Origin: Polytrichum commune
Taxonomy: Eukaryota; Streptophyta; Polytrichopsida; Polytrichales; Polytrichaceae
Assembly (NCBI GenBank): GCA_950295325.1
Contig: OX485806.1
Location: 24,924,001 to 24,988,000, forward strand
Length of the DNA: 64,000 bases
Direction: 5' to 3'
In this document: in pieces, positions 32,863-45,499 of the stretch
How positions within the stretch are numbered: the first letter of the stretch is position 1
Layout: each line of letters begins with the position of its first letter
The notes under the pieces: generated by a model
Told to the model about the DNA's origin: nothing
Seen by the model: only the letters and a program-made list of their open reading frames with translations
Databases searched by the model: none
Translations under genes and position numbers: made by a program

Positions 32863-33947
32863 CAGTCTAACCTTGATAATGTCACCCTTGTTAATAGAAC
32901 ACCTTGATATTGTCACCTAAAAGTTTAAAACCGATTTTCATAGTGTAAAACTCCCTTGTTATTATCCCTATCACGCTTGGTAACGTCACTATTTTTTTCA
33001 AAAATCCGTAGTGTAAATGTGATAATACCAAGTATGGATGGATTGTATGTGATGGTTGGATGGACAGATTGTAGTAGCCGAAAGGGTCATGCGCCGCCCC
33101 TGTGATAAATGCAATGCTATTCTTGGAACTTGATCAAAGTTGGAACTTGCAAACCATTAGAAATGGTTGGAGAAAGTCCGCCATATTGCCTACAGAGTGG
33201 AATGCAGATATCAACAATTTTGATGAACGTATGAAGTCCAAAATGGAGGAAGCAGCTTTGGAATTGGGCAATCTCATCACCGCATTGAATTTGGGTTTGG
33301 ATGTCGAAAGCAAGCATGTAGAAAAGCTTTGTCCTTTGGAGTACATAAACATGGAAAGTGAAGATGATTTTGAGGTGGAATATTCTACTGAGGAGCTTGT
33401 GCAATTAGTGCAAGATGGCGAACATGTTCTTGATTTCATGGAAGTAGACCCATTGATTGTTGATAACAGTTATGATGAGTCTAAAGTAGTGAAGCTAAGC
33501 GATGCACAAAAATATGCAAAAGATGTTTTAAATTTTATGGCTAGCCAAGGTTCCTTAGATTTTCAACACTCTGGAGTTGTTAGGAATGAAAAAAATCCAT
33601 GACAAACTCATTAGAATTGGTGTTGCACATTTAACATCAACAAAACAATGTGACATTAGAAGCTTCTTTGTCTCTAGTGAGGTCTTTAACTGATCTCAAT
33701 GACACATTATGATGTGCTCTTGTTGTTATTCACAATTTCGAATTAGATTTTACATTCAAAAACATTGAAGTCTCGTATTTGTTATTTTTTTTTACATTGT
33801 AATTTTATTTTGATTTTCTACCTATTTTTTTGATAATATCACATTATGCACAAATCTTCAAAATGTGACATTATCAAATATGTCACACCTTGTTTATATC
33901 ACTCTTTTTGGTGAAACGGATGGTGTGACATTATCAAGGTTAGACTG
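32863..33947 (+). mobile_element. Pogo/Tigger-like DNA transposon (Tc1/mariner superfamily)
   Basis: The ends are an inverted repeat of at least 23 bp starting CAGTCTAACCTTGATAATG, flanked on both sides by TA (32861-32862 and 33948-33949). CAG...ACCTTGATAA ends with a TA target are typical of pogo/Tigger elements. The interior encodes only the C-terminal part of the transposase. At 1,085 bp it is an internally deleted copy. Confidence 0.88.
33102..33602 (+). pseudogene. Pogo-type transposase, C-terminal fragment
   Basis: A 166-residue frame containing SWNLQTIRNGWRKSAILP, the conserved stretch that follows the DDE core in pogo/Tigger/jerky transposases (pattern W...T I.NCWRK.GI.P). An acidic tail follows. 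The CENP-B-like DNA-binding domain and DDE catalytic residues are absent, so it cannot act as a transposase alone. The frame is intact through the fragment, so the copy may be fairly young. Confidence 0.8.
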
Positions 33948-33949
33948 TA

Positions 33950-34429
33950 CATTCAAAATTTGTAGTGTAAAACGTTCATCAATTGTCAACACACTTAATT
34001 AAGAAGATAAACACACATAATTAAGAAGATAAACTAAACTGCTTATATAATTAAATGTCATGTTATCACAACTAGATGCATCCTTATCCTATCTATCATC
34101 AAACAGAAGAATTGGACCAAAATGATTTCATTTGCACCCCATCCACCCTTCCAAACCAAAAAAAAAGAAAAAAAAAGAAAAAGAAAAGTCCGCATGCTAG
34201 ATGCCAGGGCATTTAAGGGTTAAACGACCTAACATCCAATTATGACGGAAAATCGTAGATGTGGATGGGGAATGACGAGGGAGGATGGATGAAAACCTCT
34301 TCGTCAGTATTGCTCACGTCTCGGCTTGTCGTCCTGGCACATCGAAGCCGCGACGCCCGCAAGTAGAAGCAGAGAGATCTCCTCAATGTGACGCGATAGC
34401 TGCATCGATCAATCTCGCTCCAAATCACC
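33950..34429 (+). promoter_or_regulatory. Upstream region of the golgin gene
   Basis: It runs from the pogo element to the golgin ATG. It contains an A-rich run with G interruptions (34158-34188) and a GC-richer leader from about 34300, consistent with a transcribed 5' leader. No TATA box can be assigned with confidence. Confidence 0.35.
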
Positions 34430-37400
34430 ATGGCCGGATGGCTCTCCTCACGCCTCAAAGCCGCGGAGCAGCTCCTTCAACAGGTACTATCTCTATTTCA
34501 AGCATTCTTCAACCCTACGATGCTCCCATTTCAAGCATTCTTCAACCCTACGGTGCACCCATTTCAAGCTCCTCAGACGAGGGTTTGAATGTTCCATTAT
34601 TGGGGACGCGGAAAATCTGAAATTGCGCACGGCATCGGAAATCTCTTGTGCGTGAATTTCAAAGACTTCCATGAATTGACTGCAATTTCGAATGTAGTCA
34701 ACGTTTCACAAGATCGAACGTCATTGAGGTTTGGTTCTAATGGAAATGGGGATGCACATAGGCTTTCACGCAATTTTGAACCCTACGCTGCGCAATTTTG
34801 AGCTCCTCAGACGAGGGTTTTGAAAGTTCGTCATTGAGGACGCGATAGAACATGACAATTGCGGAAGGGATCGGAAGTCCTCGCGCGTATTGTTCGGGAA
34901 TTCAACGATTACCATGAACTGACTGTAATTTCGAGCATAGAGCACGTTCCATAAGATCGATCAACATTGAGGTTTGGTTCTTCTGGGGGTGGGGATGCAC
35001 ATAGGGTTTGATGTCTTCATTTGCTCTTCTAGAATTGCTGTGAAGGATAGCGGTCTGGCTCTCCTCACCCTTCAAAGCCGCTGAGCAGCTCCTTCAACAG
35101 GTGCTGCCTCCTTTTCACGCACTCAAAACCCTACGGTGTGCCGTTTATAGCTCAAACGAGGGTTTGAGCCTTAAGCCTTTGAAATCTCGGCATTGAGGAT
35201 TCGACAGACACTGGCAATTGCGGAAGGGATCGGGTGTCTTCGCGCCTATTGTGCGGAAATTCAAGGATTTCCAGGAATTCACTTGCAATTTCGAGTAGAA
35301 TGGACGTTTCATAAATTTCGATCGCCGTGAAGGTTTGGTTCCACGGGAGGGGATGTAACTAGGGTTCGATCTCTTCATTTGCACCCCTAGAATTGGTATG
35401 AAGGATGATGGTGTGTAAAGTTTGGCTCTCCCGCCGTCTCAAAGCTGCAGAGCAGCTGCTTCAAGAGGTAGTCTATCTATTTTACGCATTGTTAAACCCC
35501 GCTGTGCTCCATTTCGAGCTCAGACAGGGTTTGAGGCGAGGGTTTAAAATTCATCAGGACACTACAAAATAAATGGCAATTTTTTTAATAGATCGGAAGT
35601 CTTTTATGTGCCTTTTATGTGGGAGTTTGAGAATTTCCAGGAATTGATTGCAATCTCAAGTAGATAAGATTGATTGTCATTGAGGTTTGGTTCTATGGGA
35701 GACGGATGCACATAGATTTAGTCTCTTTATTCATGGATCTAAAATTGGAATGCAATTATGACAATTTAGTGGTAGACAATGTGCCAGATCTGTTCTATTT
35801 AATTGTTGCAATGCACCAACTATTGCAGTAAAGTCTTCAAGATCAAATATTATGAGGAATGACGTAATGTGATCTCCTCAACTACTTCACAGGAACCTCA
35901 GGAGCTTGTGACAAGTTGTAAAGTTTTGTAGAAGGGCTGTGTCTTGGGTGTGTTGAGATAGTAGATCGTACGTCCTGGTGCCACTTTCTAAACTGAGATC
36001 ATTCTTCGCATGTCACTATCCCTATGTGCCCACTTCCGATTGCTGCTGTTCCTTTGCTCTTTACCACGGTTTCAGCCATGTTTTCTCAATGGTTTAGATG
36101 CTTGGCTACCAATGTCACTGTATTACAATTCATTACTTCATCTGCTGGCATCCTACAAGCATAACTAGTTCACATTGACTTGGAATGCAGAGGCCAACAC
36201 CCTCTTGGTAAATATATTATGCATTTAGGCCTGAGAACTGTTCATCCTGACTTTAGTGCACACTTGGTGATATCCATCATCAACCCAACTACATTTTAAT
36301 TACTTGTCTCAAGACAGTTGTTGAAGGTTGTTTTTAACCAGGGACTCCTTTTGGAGGTTCTTTGCAACTTAATTTTCAGCAGTCAGTCACTAATTGTAAG
36401 GGACGTGGCATCTAAAAATATTTCTAGAGACAGTTCTTAATGTTTGTTCTCCAGTCAACATTATGATCACAATTAAGGATGATGCCTACATAAGGATATT
36501 AGAAAATGTAACATATACATGCAATTTGTTTGGACTGTGACAGCTCGATCAACAAGCAGCGGTCTCCTTACAGAAGCAAGAGAAGGATGATAACAATGGT
36601 CCTACAATTGAGGCACCAAGAAGTAGTCGCCATGCAGATCATGACCAACAATATTTGAACTCTAAAAAATCAGACCTGCCACCCCAAGCAGGTAATAATA
36701 TGATTTTCTTCCGTTTTGAATCACAAGAATTGCAAGTCACCAGTGTTGGTCTTCTTCATTTCTAGAACAGTTTGTGTGAAGTTTTTGTTCACTGGGATCC
36801 ATGTAATGAGGGCTCTGTCTTCTCATGACAATAATTTGTCCTCCTTGAAGTAGGAACTGGAATTCCCAGACATGCAAAACCAGTGCAACCATCTCCTGGA
36901 AGTAGAAGGAATGGCCAAGATGGTCTGGGTCCTTCCAAGGAAGACACTTTTGGCAAGCAGGACTGGACTGAGCTTTTGGGGTCTGTGGATCTTACCTCCC
37001 CTGCATCAGCCACGCGTTCTTCCAGCAGTGTAGGTAGCACTGACTACGGAGGGACCCAGAGTTCTTATAAAGGTGGATCTCAGCGATTTCCTCAACACAC
37101 AGGTGAGTAGATGCACCCCCTTTCCCCCTTCAATCACTTTTTGCAAGCCTGGTGAGATGTATATATACAGCTCTTTGAGTCTTTTTTGGAGATTGTGAAA
37201 GGTTATTGTAATGTTGACTCTTGTTTTGACATTCTATGAAAGCAGGCAAGGGTGGGGTGACACCACAACATTTTAATGGACTCACACCAGCTTCAAGAAA
37301 TAACTCTGAGGTGGCCGGACTTCCTTATCCACCTTCTGTCCAAGCTTCCCGAACAAAAGTAGCCACCAGTCACATAGTAGATCCTAGACCATCAGAGCTT

Positions 37401-40400
37401 CTTGGGAAAGCAGATGGTTACCAGGATGTATGACCCTATTCATCCTCTTTGTCCACTTTGCTGTGTGTCCAAAGTTGTGCTCTTTTGATTATGCAAGTCT
37501 CTTCATATATTTTCCCACTTCTATCCTGGAACTTACATGTGTGGAAGTGGATTTCAGGATGAAAAACTGCCTCGACGACTTGAATTTGATGTCCAAGCTG
37601 TTGAAGGGACTGGTGAACATGCCCCTACTGAACAACATCTCTTGGACACAGTGTCACACACTAGTGACTTGGGCAAAAGTGAGGACCCTTTTCTTCACCA
37701 AGTGAATCAAGATGGAGAGTTTACTGAACTAGAGCTCACTGTGCCAGGAGAAAAGAAGGGCATCAAGGATCACAATGTCAAACTCAGTGGAAGTGATAGC
37801 AATGTTGAACATTTAGATCATCCAATGTCAGATCTGCCTAATTCTCTTCATGAAAGGAAGGAGACTGGCATGACTGAAACTTTGACACTTGGTGACTCCG
37901 TCACTCCTGTAAATGAAAGAGAGGTGCACAGAGAGGATCAGGCAGGAGAAAATACCGTTGCCGAAGGTCTGAACACTGATTCCATGACCGATAATGTGTC
38001 TGACAATGCTGGCATGCCTGTGGAGGCAGATTCTCCAAAATTAGCTGTACAAATTGTGCAAGGTTAGTGGTTACCACCACATTTTCAGAGTAACATTCAT
38101 AGTAGGCTTTGGGTATCAACCACTATTATTGGGCCTAAGGTTAGTAGCGAAGGTGGGGCTCTGTGAATGCTGCAATGTTTCAAATTTTCATCGGGATTCC
38201 CATTCGACAATTCTGTCAGTCTAGTCTTGCTCTATATGAAAAACTAAAATGTAAAATTTATTTTTAAAAATTAAAAAATTAAAAAATTCTAACGTTTTTA
38301 ATCTCATATAGTGACCAAGTAGCCCAAAGTTGTGAATATAGAGTCAAGTCAGGTGAAATTGTGCTGTGAACTAGTTTGTTCACAGATGCTACTTACAGTA
38401 AAAATACTTCATGTGATTCTTCTCAGCATTTTAATGTATGTCTTTGATTGCTAGTAAAGAATAACGTAGTTCCTTTCAGTGTAGTAATAAACATTATTCT
38501 TGGAATCCATGAATGTTGTCAGTATAATCTACATCATCCTCCATTGGTGCTTTTTTCGATACATTGCCTCCTCTGAGTTTTGGATTGTAGAATCAACTTT
38601 GTGAAGTCCCAATTCTTACTCTTGAGGTGACTCCATTGTATGTCACTAATATTTTCTGTCCTATATGTAAATATGTTTGATGATTGACAGATGCCGACAG
38701 AGAAAATGAAGGAGGAAGAAGCGTGGGAGACTCGGATCTTTCAGATCTCAGTGAGAGTGACGTCAGCCGGAGTGGGAGTGACAGTGAGTCTGATTCAGGT
38801 GCAAAACTCTAACTTATTGTTGGTAGCCTTCTTTTCATTGATAATATGAAAATTGAAATATGGATTATCCTTATTAATCCATTCAGTCTGAATAAGGTTT
38901 ATCTTCTTGTAAAGGATGAGAGTCTGGTGAAAGGTGCCAACTGTACATGAATGTCTTGTTTGGAATTATTTGGTGCTCAAAGCAGGCCCCAGTGCATACA
39001 ACATGTTTTTTTTCCAGATTTGCCTATGGCAGCACTTTCCTAAACTGCAAGTGTGATTTATTAAACTTACAGCAAACAGTTTTTTGCATTTGATTAATTT
39101 GGTTTGTTGCAGCTACCTATGATTCCATTATGCTATTGTATTGATGAAACCTGAGACATTATTTATATATTATCTTTTACAGAGTTGACTCTTTTAGTTG
39201 GTAATTGCAGAATATGAGGAGAGAGTGAGGCGAAAGAGGGAGAGAAGAAAGGATATAGCTGAACGGAGGATTGCAAAAGCTGCTGCAGCAGAGGCTGCTC
39301 GGTCAGCCATACGAGAGCGAGAAGAGTTTGTAGCTAAATTGGAGGAGGAGAAAGCAGATTTGGAACGACAACTTGTTGAATGGGAAGAACGACAGGCTAA
39401 GGAAGTAAGAATCCTGATTTAAGTTGGTGAATTAATTGCAGTGTAGCAGAGAATTGTGTCATCTTTGTAACAGGTGTTAAGTCAATATACTGAATCGTCA
39501 AATAATCAAATGTGTGAGGTCTGTTATTTTTTGCCTAGTGTTTTCATAAGTGTGTTAACCAGGACCTTCACATTGTAGTTATCATTGTTGTATTTCTTTG
39601 TTAGTATATTAATTTTCTCGTGTGTTACTAGAGTCTTTTTTATCAACTATAACTTCTCATGGTGATCTGTGCATCGTGAATAGGCAGAGGAGCTTAATCT
39701 GACCATGAAGGAAGTGGCTGAAGCGGTGGAAATTGAGAAACAACGCCATGCTATTACACGACGAGAGGGACTTGCGAAAGAAGCCCAATTTGAGGTTAGT
39801 CAATCATAATAATTCACCTTGTCTATGTATCAAGCTCAACAACGCTATTTCCTCTGTCTGCCCTCTGAAAGATCTATTTCCAGTCACAGTACTTGGGGAT
39901 GATTTTTATATTGCATATCATCATATCACAGCAAAAGTTTTTTATGTACATCATGCTGAGCAACTTTCTAGCTTTTACTAAAGAGTTATTCATGTCAATG
40001 GTATATACAAGCCTCTTAATCTTCATTTACTATCATTATGGATGTACACTAAAGTGTACTTGTGATGATGTTAGGCTGACAATCAAGAACTAGCAAAGGC
40101 CCTTGCTGCTGCTGAACGAAACCTTGAGGATGAGGTGTGTTTCTCCTAAATCAAAATCAGAAAAAAATTTAGACATGTTGTAGTCACTGCAGCCTCATGC
40201 ATTGTTTTTGCTGTTATGAGATTTTTCACTGCTGAGTAAGATGGAAATATTGATTCTAGTATTTGCTTGTGTGAACCTGATTATTTTAGAGCAGAAAAGA
40301 GCTAACTTAGTGTTTCTGTTTTGAGCAGAATGCTCGAGTTGCTTTGGCTCGCAGTAAGGTGGAAGCCAGAGACATCCTTCGCTCTGGTACCTAATACAAG

Positions 40401-42629
40401 TCTTTTACCACATCAAAATCGTGATCAGTTGTCAGCACTCTGTTTTACTATCTTCCAGAGATTTTCACATATGGTTTATGGATTATGCAAGGAGTTGAGG
40501 ATCTGTCTTTTAGTAGGTGCAAGTCCATCTGAGAAATTAGATGGTAATTATCCTTCACACTGAAATAAGCTGACTTTGTGAAGAATGGGATCTCAGAGGG
40601 TGGTTCATGGATGATGATAGCTTCCAGACATGCAACTGTAAATGCAATTGCACCTGTAGTGCAATTGTGTTCTCATCTGATTTTCATCCATGCCAGTGTA
40701 TAATTGACCTAAATGCCAAGAAATAATGAAATGCAATGTCACAGCATGAGGTTCACTGTTTTTGTTGTTGGTGGTGATGTTCATAAGATCTGGAGCGGAA
40801 AATAAGTAGTCTTCAGTTCCGCCTCAGACCGCCCTCCTTACCACAGGTAGGGAAACAAGTGGATATCTTTTTTATTGAAATTTGTGGTGAGGATCAAGTA
40901 ATGTACTGGTTTTGCCCCTGGTTTTAAACCAAAACATGTGCTTTGAAAGAAAATTCTTATGATCATAGTCTGAGCTCCATTTACACTCTTGAATAGGTTT
41001 TCCATTTAACTCTTTTTCATTATATTTTCTTTCTATTGCTTTAGGATCTACTGTGTAGGATGTGAATTTATTGGGAGCTGCTGTAGCTGATGCTGTTAAC
41101 TGTATTGCATTCCAAGTGCAATCATCTCACATTGACCAAGAAATCTTCATATCAGCTCAGCAAGCTATATAAGACTGAGTTTACCAGTTTCTTTTCAAGC
41201 TCCTGAGTTTCTTTCCTTTGTGATGGTATCAGGATCAAGATTCAAAAATTGAGCGCGAGACAGCTGAGGAGCAATATGCAGGGCTTGCTGCCAGGCTTGA
41301 GCGATATCAGATAAAGGTATGGTAAATGGCAATGTAAGAGTCCATTTTCTTGAAGAGGCCAGTGATGCCCCAACTTTGAGGTTAATGTCAGATTTATTTT
41401 GTGAAATTTCCTTACTAAATGTGGATGTTGGTTGGCAGGCAAAGGAGCTTGAGGAAAAGATATCAATAGCAAGTGATGCACATTATACTCCATCTGTGAT
41501 GGAATTGGAACTGGAGACACGCCTAAATCACCTAACAGACAACCTCATTCAAAAGCAGGCTCAGGTAATGCAGAAACCTAAGATGTTGCAGGAAGTGGCT
41601 CTGTAGTCTTCTGTAATTTAAATAACCTGTTCTACAGGGGTTTCAGAAATAATTATGCTGCTGGCTATGGGTTAGTAGGTCACAAGCGATGATTCCATTC
41701 CTAAAAGAGACTTCATTTGAGTTATTCCGCAACAACCGATTGTAATCACCTTGAGCAATAGGTCACTATAATGCTCTATATATATTATGCAAAGCCAGAA
41801 GGGTACACTAGATTTTGGATCATCTTCCCTTTATCTGCTGGATTTATGCAAAACTACTTCTGCCCTTGTTTTGTGAGTATAAACATCTGTTCTTAGGGAG
41901 GAGATTCGAGTTATTAAACTGATTTTCCTTGCTGCCTTCAGGTGGAGGCTCTTTCAACAGAAAAAGCAACTCTCCATTTCCGGCTCGAGGTAGGCCATGA
42001 CATCCTATACATGAGTTTTTGGTCACTTATTGCATCAGTACTTGCATTCTCATGTATGTCCAATGTTCAGGTCAGGTTATGCCTGCTCGCAATTCATGTC
42101 ATTTCTTTTTGGAAGCCCTTGGGCAGCATGTGCCTTATTATGTCCTTAATTCTTGCGAAAAATTATGCAGGCAATATCCAACACTCTGCGGGAAGAAAAA
42201 TCAGCAGCACAATCAAGAGCAACAAAACGCAGCAAGGGCATGAATGCAGGGACAGACTGGTCCGCTTACGATGATGACCTGGAATATGGGTTAAGCAAAC
42301 CATACAGTTCAAAAGATAAGAACTTCTTTATGGGCACTGACCCTGACATAGTTCTCAATCAGGCACCGGGAACTCGTCCATTGATGGGACTTGTGCGACA
42401 AATGGACACACTCTTCCTTGGAGGTGCAAGGATCTTGCGGACCAGTGGCTCCGCGCGTGCTTTGGCGGCGCTTTACCTCTTCCTTCTGCACTGGTGGGTT
42501 TTGTTCATACTTTTCATGCACATGCGGTCCAGCTCAGGATTGATGCCTAGAGGTAATGCTCAACCTGGTCTGGACACATTGAGTAGCTTGACAGAAAGCT
42601 TCAATGCTACTTCACTCGGCCAAAGATAG
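34430..42629 (+). CDS. GC1: Golgin-84 homologue (golgin candidate 1/2 family)
   Basis: Fifteen exons join in frame to 814 residues: 34430-34483, 36544-36691, 36854-37102, 37246-37427, 37558-38062, 38691-38798, 39211-39404, 39684-39794, 40075-40134, 40329-40386, 40788-40846, 41233-41316, 41439-41564, 41942-41989 and 42171-42629. The start MAGWLSSRLKAAEQLL resembles the MASWLKAAEDL start of plant golgin candidate 1. DWTELLGS follows, then a Ser/Asp-rich acidic stretch, then a coiled coil from about residue 416 (EYEERVRRKRERRK ... LTDNLIQKQAQVEAL). The C-terminal DTLFLGGARILR precedes a single membrane anchor at about 760-780 (ALYLFLLHWWVLFILFMHM), as in golgin-84. In the family these are tail-anchored Golgi-rim tethers that hold vesicles and cisternae. 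Intron 1 is long (about 2 kb) and carries two extra copies of exon 1. All junctions are GT-AG and the total length divides by three, so the gene looks intact. Confidence 0.93.
35052..35103 (+). pseudogene. Second copy of golgin exon 1 (no ATG)
   Basis: In intron 1, a block translating to AVWLSSPFKAAEQLLQQ is followed by a GT donor in the same phase as the true exon 1. It lacks the ATG and has an upstream TGA in frame. It sits in a tandem repeat whose other words (GACGAGGGTTT, GCGGAAGGGATCGG, TTGAGGTTTGGTTC) recur in each unit. Confidence 0.85.
35408..35467 (+). CDS. Third copy of golgin exon 1, possible alternative first exon
   Basis: ATG at 35408 opens MVCKVWLSRRLKAAEQLLQE, 20 codons ending at a GT donor in phase 0. 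It could therefore splice directly to exon 2 at 36544 without shifting the frame. It would give a golgin with a slightly different N-terminus. Whether it is transcribed is unknown. A decayed duplicate would be expected to lose ATG, frame or donor, and all three are kept here. Confidence 0.5.
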
Positions 42630-43893
42630 GAGAGTCAATCCTCTTTTGAACTGTTGGTGCAAGTGTTTTTTTTGTAGTTAAATTTGACTACATTTGAGTA
42701 GATCTGGTAAAGATTTGTTCATCATTGTTAACCATATTCTTGTATATTCCCGCTAGAACCTCCATCAATCCCAAAGTGATAACACGGGCTACACTTTTAA
42801 GCTTGAGCCTAGGTCATTTCAATGCCTGAGTTTTGGTATACATGCCTGCTGGATTGTGTTAACATGTGCCATCCAGTATCACTGTGGAAAAATTTGAATC
42901 CATAAAGCTTTTCTCCCTTCCATCACGAGTTGGTCAAATACCAAAATTCCCCACCACAGAAGTTTCCAGGGTGGAATTTAGGACTCCATTGGTGGAATTT
43001 AGGCTTTATAAAGTGTAGGTTGTTAAATTCTTTCAATCATAAATGGAGGACATCTTTTGCAGTTGTCAATTGGCTGAAGGCAAATTCCTATGACAGTACC
43101 AATGTCCAATTCTATGTGTCAGTGAAGCAAATATATCATAGTTGCAAAGCTACATCTCAAAATGTGAGTGGCCTGTGTTAAATGTCAGCTTCATTACAAA
43201 CTCTTCAGGGTTTAATATCATTGCAGTGCTAATTTTGCTAATCGGTCGATTTGATTGTTTGGCTCCATTGAATATCACCATTGGTGGGGCCAGAAGGTCC
43301 TTAGTGGGCGTGATATTACCATAGCAGAGGGGGCAGACCTCACCTGTAAAGCATCTAGGGGAAGGAAACTCAACCAGCAAAAGCAGGTCTTTTTTCAAAC
43401 TAGATGTTGGGTCAAGCTTCATTTATCCTCCCAAACGTAACATCAAACCTTCAATCTATCTGCAGAGTACTAAGAGCAGTTGCGAGAGAGAATCTTAACT
43501 TCTGAGAAAACTACGGAACGCTGAAAGAACTACAAGCTGTAGTATCCTCCACTTCTCCTAACATCTGTCTGAAACAATCAACTACCAATGTCAAATCTGC
43601 AATTGTGAAACTCAAGGTTCTAAAAGAGCGACAATGTGCACACCGCACAACCTCAAACAAGAATTGCACAACAGATGCAAAAAAAATCTCTAACGATAAT
43701 TTTGCGTTTTTAGTGCCATGCAGATCATTTGAATGCTAGATCCAGATGCCAGATGTCATCAATCCCCCCCTCCTCAAAGTGAATCCAATGGGATAAACCC
43801 TTGCCTTGGTAGGGAAAGAACACTGCATTGAGATAGTGAACTCGAGAGATCCGCTGCTCTCTTTGAGTTCATTCATAAAATGCCAAGCATAAG
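42630..43893. other. Downstream flank of the golgin gene
   Basis: The first few hundred bases are the expected 3' untranslated region. Nothing else is recognised up to the CACTA-like element. Short frames here lack motifs. Confidence 0.4.
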
Positions 43894-44296
43894 CACTACA
43901 CTGTTATTGGTATTTAGTGTCACATGCATAATATAATGTCACTGACCCTATTTGGAGGCATATGTTACGTTACAAAAATGAGCAACAGCTTCATCACTAC
44001 ACTAAACATGAACGCATACACTAAATTTCAATAACCCTATGAAAGTAAGTAACATTAAATGTAAACTCAAACACTAAATGTCAACATGGTAATATGTGGA
44101 AGTTACATGTTTGAATTTAGTGTTAGTAAGGATATGAAACTAACAAGGATTTAATAAGGGAGGTGGCAGTAGGGAAGGTAGTGACACATTTATGTCTAAC
44201 ATTAATTGTCAAAGAATTGAAAATTAGTGTTGAGAATGGTAGGGTGGTAACAACACTAAATATAATCAAACACTAAATACCATATTTTGTGTAGTG
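43894..44296. mobile_element. CACTAAA-family MITE, copy 1
   Basis: Inverted ends CACTACAC ... GTGTAGTG, extending inwards as TGGTATTTAGTGT on the left and CACTAAATACCA on the right. The interior contains repeated TTAGTGTT/AACACTAA words in both orientations. The middle (TAACCCTATGAAAGTAAG, TAAATGTAAACTC, GTGGAAGTTACATGTTTG) is shared with 57968-58316. Ends of CACTA type suggest the CACTA superfamily, but the target duplication is unclear. Confidence 0.65.
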
Positions 44297-44745
44297 TCAC
44301 CTCATGACACTTGGCGTTCAAGTGCGCTTATTAATATCTTGGCATGAGTATGTTTAAGAGTGTTATGAGGTGTATGCATATGCTACACAATGGTTTATAG
44401 GTTGACTCAAATGTACACAAATGACACTTGGCCATAGGATGCTCAAGAATATCTTCCCCGTGCACATCAAAATGTAAACACATGATACTTGTCATTAGTA
44501 TTTAGTATGCTCGATAACATCTTCCCCTTACATACTAAAAATGCAAAACTATCATCTCAAGTTTTTTAATGTGCTATGCTAAATGTCATAATGTATACAT
44601 TTTTTCACTTAAAGAAGTTACTTATGTTGGCAAATAGCATCATATTAGTAATTAGCAGGCGTGACACTTTGAGATGTCTAGGCATCTAGAGGTACTAATA
44701 GTGCCTCTAGATATTATTTATTTGCAAATAGTGCACGTGACACTA
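44297..44745. repeat. Dispersed repeat, inverted partner of 29690-30420
   Basis: Matches on the opposite strand to 29.7-30.4 kb (CACTTGGCGTTCAAGTGCG, ATGAGGTG, CAAATGACACTTG, GATACTTGTCATTAGTA). It lies between two MITEs, so it may be the host sequence they inserted into. Confidence 0.65.
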
Positions 44746-44746
44746 A

Positions 44747-45338
44747 GGACCACTTCACACATGAGCCAAGAGCCGTGACCTTGTAATGGTGAGGACCCTT
44801 GACTCTCATCCAAAGGCCGTATCATGGGTGTTGGGAAAGCCGTTTTATGTAGTCACGGGCCCTCAAGCATAGTGTGAAGTGAGAATGGACCATGTTGCAA
44901 GACCATTGCATATTTTGTTGGCGGAAAAAGAGGGGAGGATTTGGTTCAATATAATATGTCTCAAACTCTATCAATTGAAGAGAATTACTTGGTGGTGTTT
45001 GTCTATCCTAGAATCTATTCTATCTACCCTACAATCTATCCTAAAATATGACATGTTTGGAAAAAAAATAAAAATAAAATCATGGTCTACCGGAATTTGC
45101 ATCAAGCCCACTTCTTGGAAGTGGGCCTAACGCAAATTCCAGTAGACCATGCACCCTTATCCACAACGTGCCATGTAGGACTCCATGTAGACTTTTCATC
45201 CACGAACTTTTCTTTGGGCCTTTTAGGCCTTCACCTCCTAGTGTAGAGTGAACTTGGAACGGTCTCCACCTTTTTGACCAATGAGAGCTCTTACATTGCC
45301 ATGGTCATGGGCCTTCAGCCTTGTGTGTGAAGTGGCCC
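44747..45338. mobile_element. Tourist-like MITE, GGGCCACTTC family, copy 1
   Basis: Starts GGACCACTTCACACATGAGC and ends TTGTGTGTGAAGTGGCCC. It is flanked by a TAA duplication (44744-44746 and 45339-45341), typical of PIF/Harbinger. It contains a strong hairpin at 45081-45151 (CATGGTCTACCGGAATTTGC facing GCAAATTCCAGTAGACCATG). No coding capacity. Confidence 0.88.
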
Positions 45339-45499
45339 TAAATACCATAAATGGTGTAGTGCCACTCAACTGCCTTCCCAAGTTGCGGCTCACCTCAAGG
45401 CGCCACCTGTCGACCTCAACAAAGTAATAAAATTGAAATTGGTTGTCCCTCATCCAATCATCACATTGGCTTTTCTAGATAATGTGATTATGCAGGCTT

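Larger units (their letters stand above)
34484..35520 (+). repeat. Tandem repeats in golgin intron 1
   Basis: Four units of about 220-360 bp share the block GAGCTCCTCAGACGAGGGTTT (near 34575, 34800, 35148 and 35515), then GACGCG, GCGG-AAGGGATCGGA, TTCAA-GA-TT-CCATGAA, GAATTTCGA, GATCGA and GAGGTTTGGTTC. Two of the units also carry an exon 1 copy. Divergence is moderate (roughly 15-25 per cent by eye). Confidence 0.8.
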
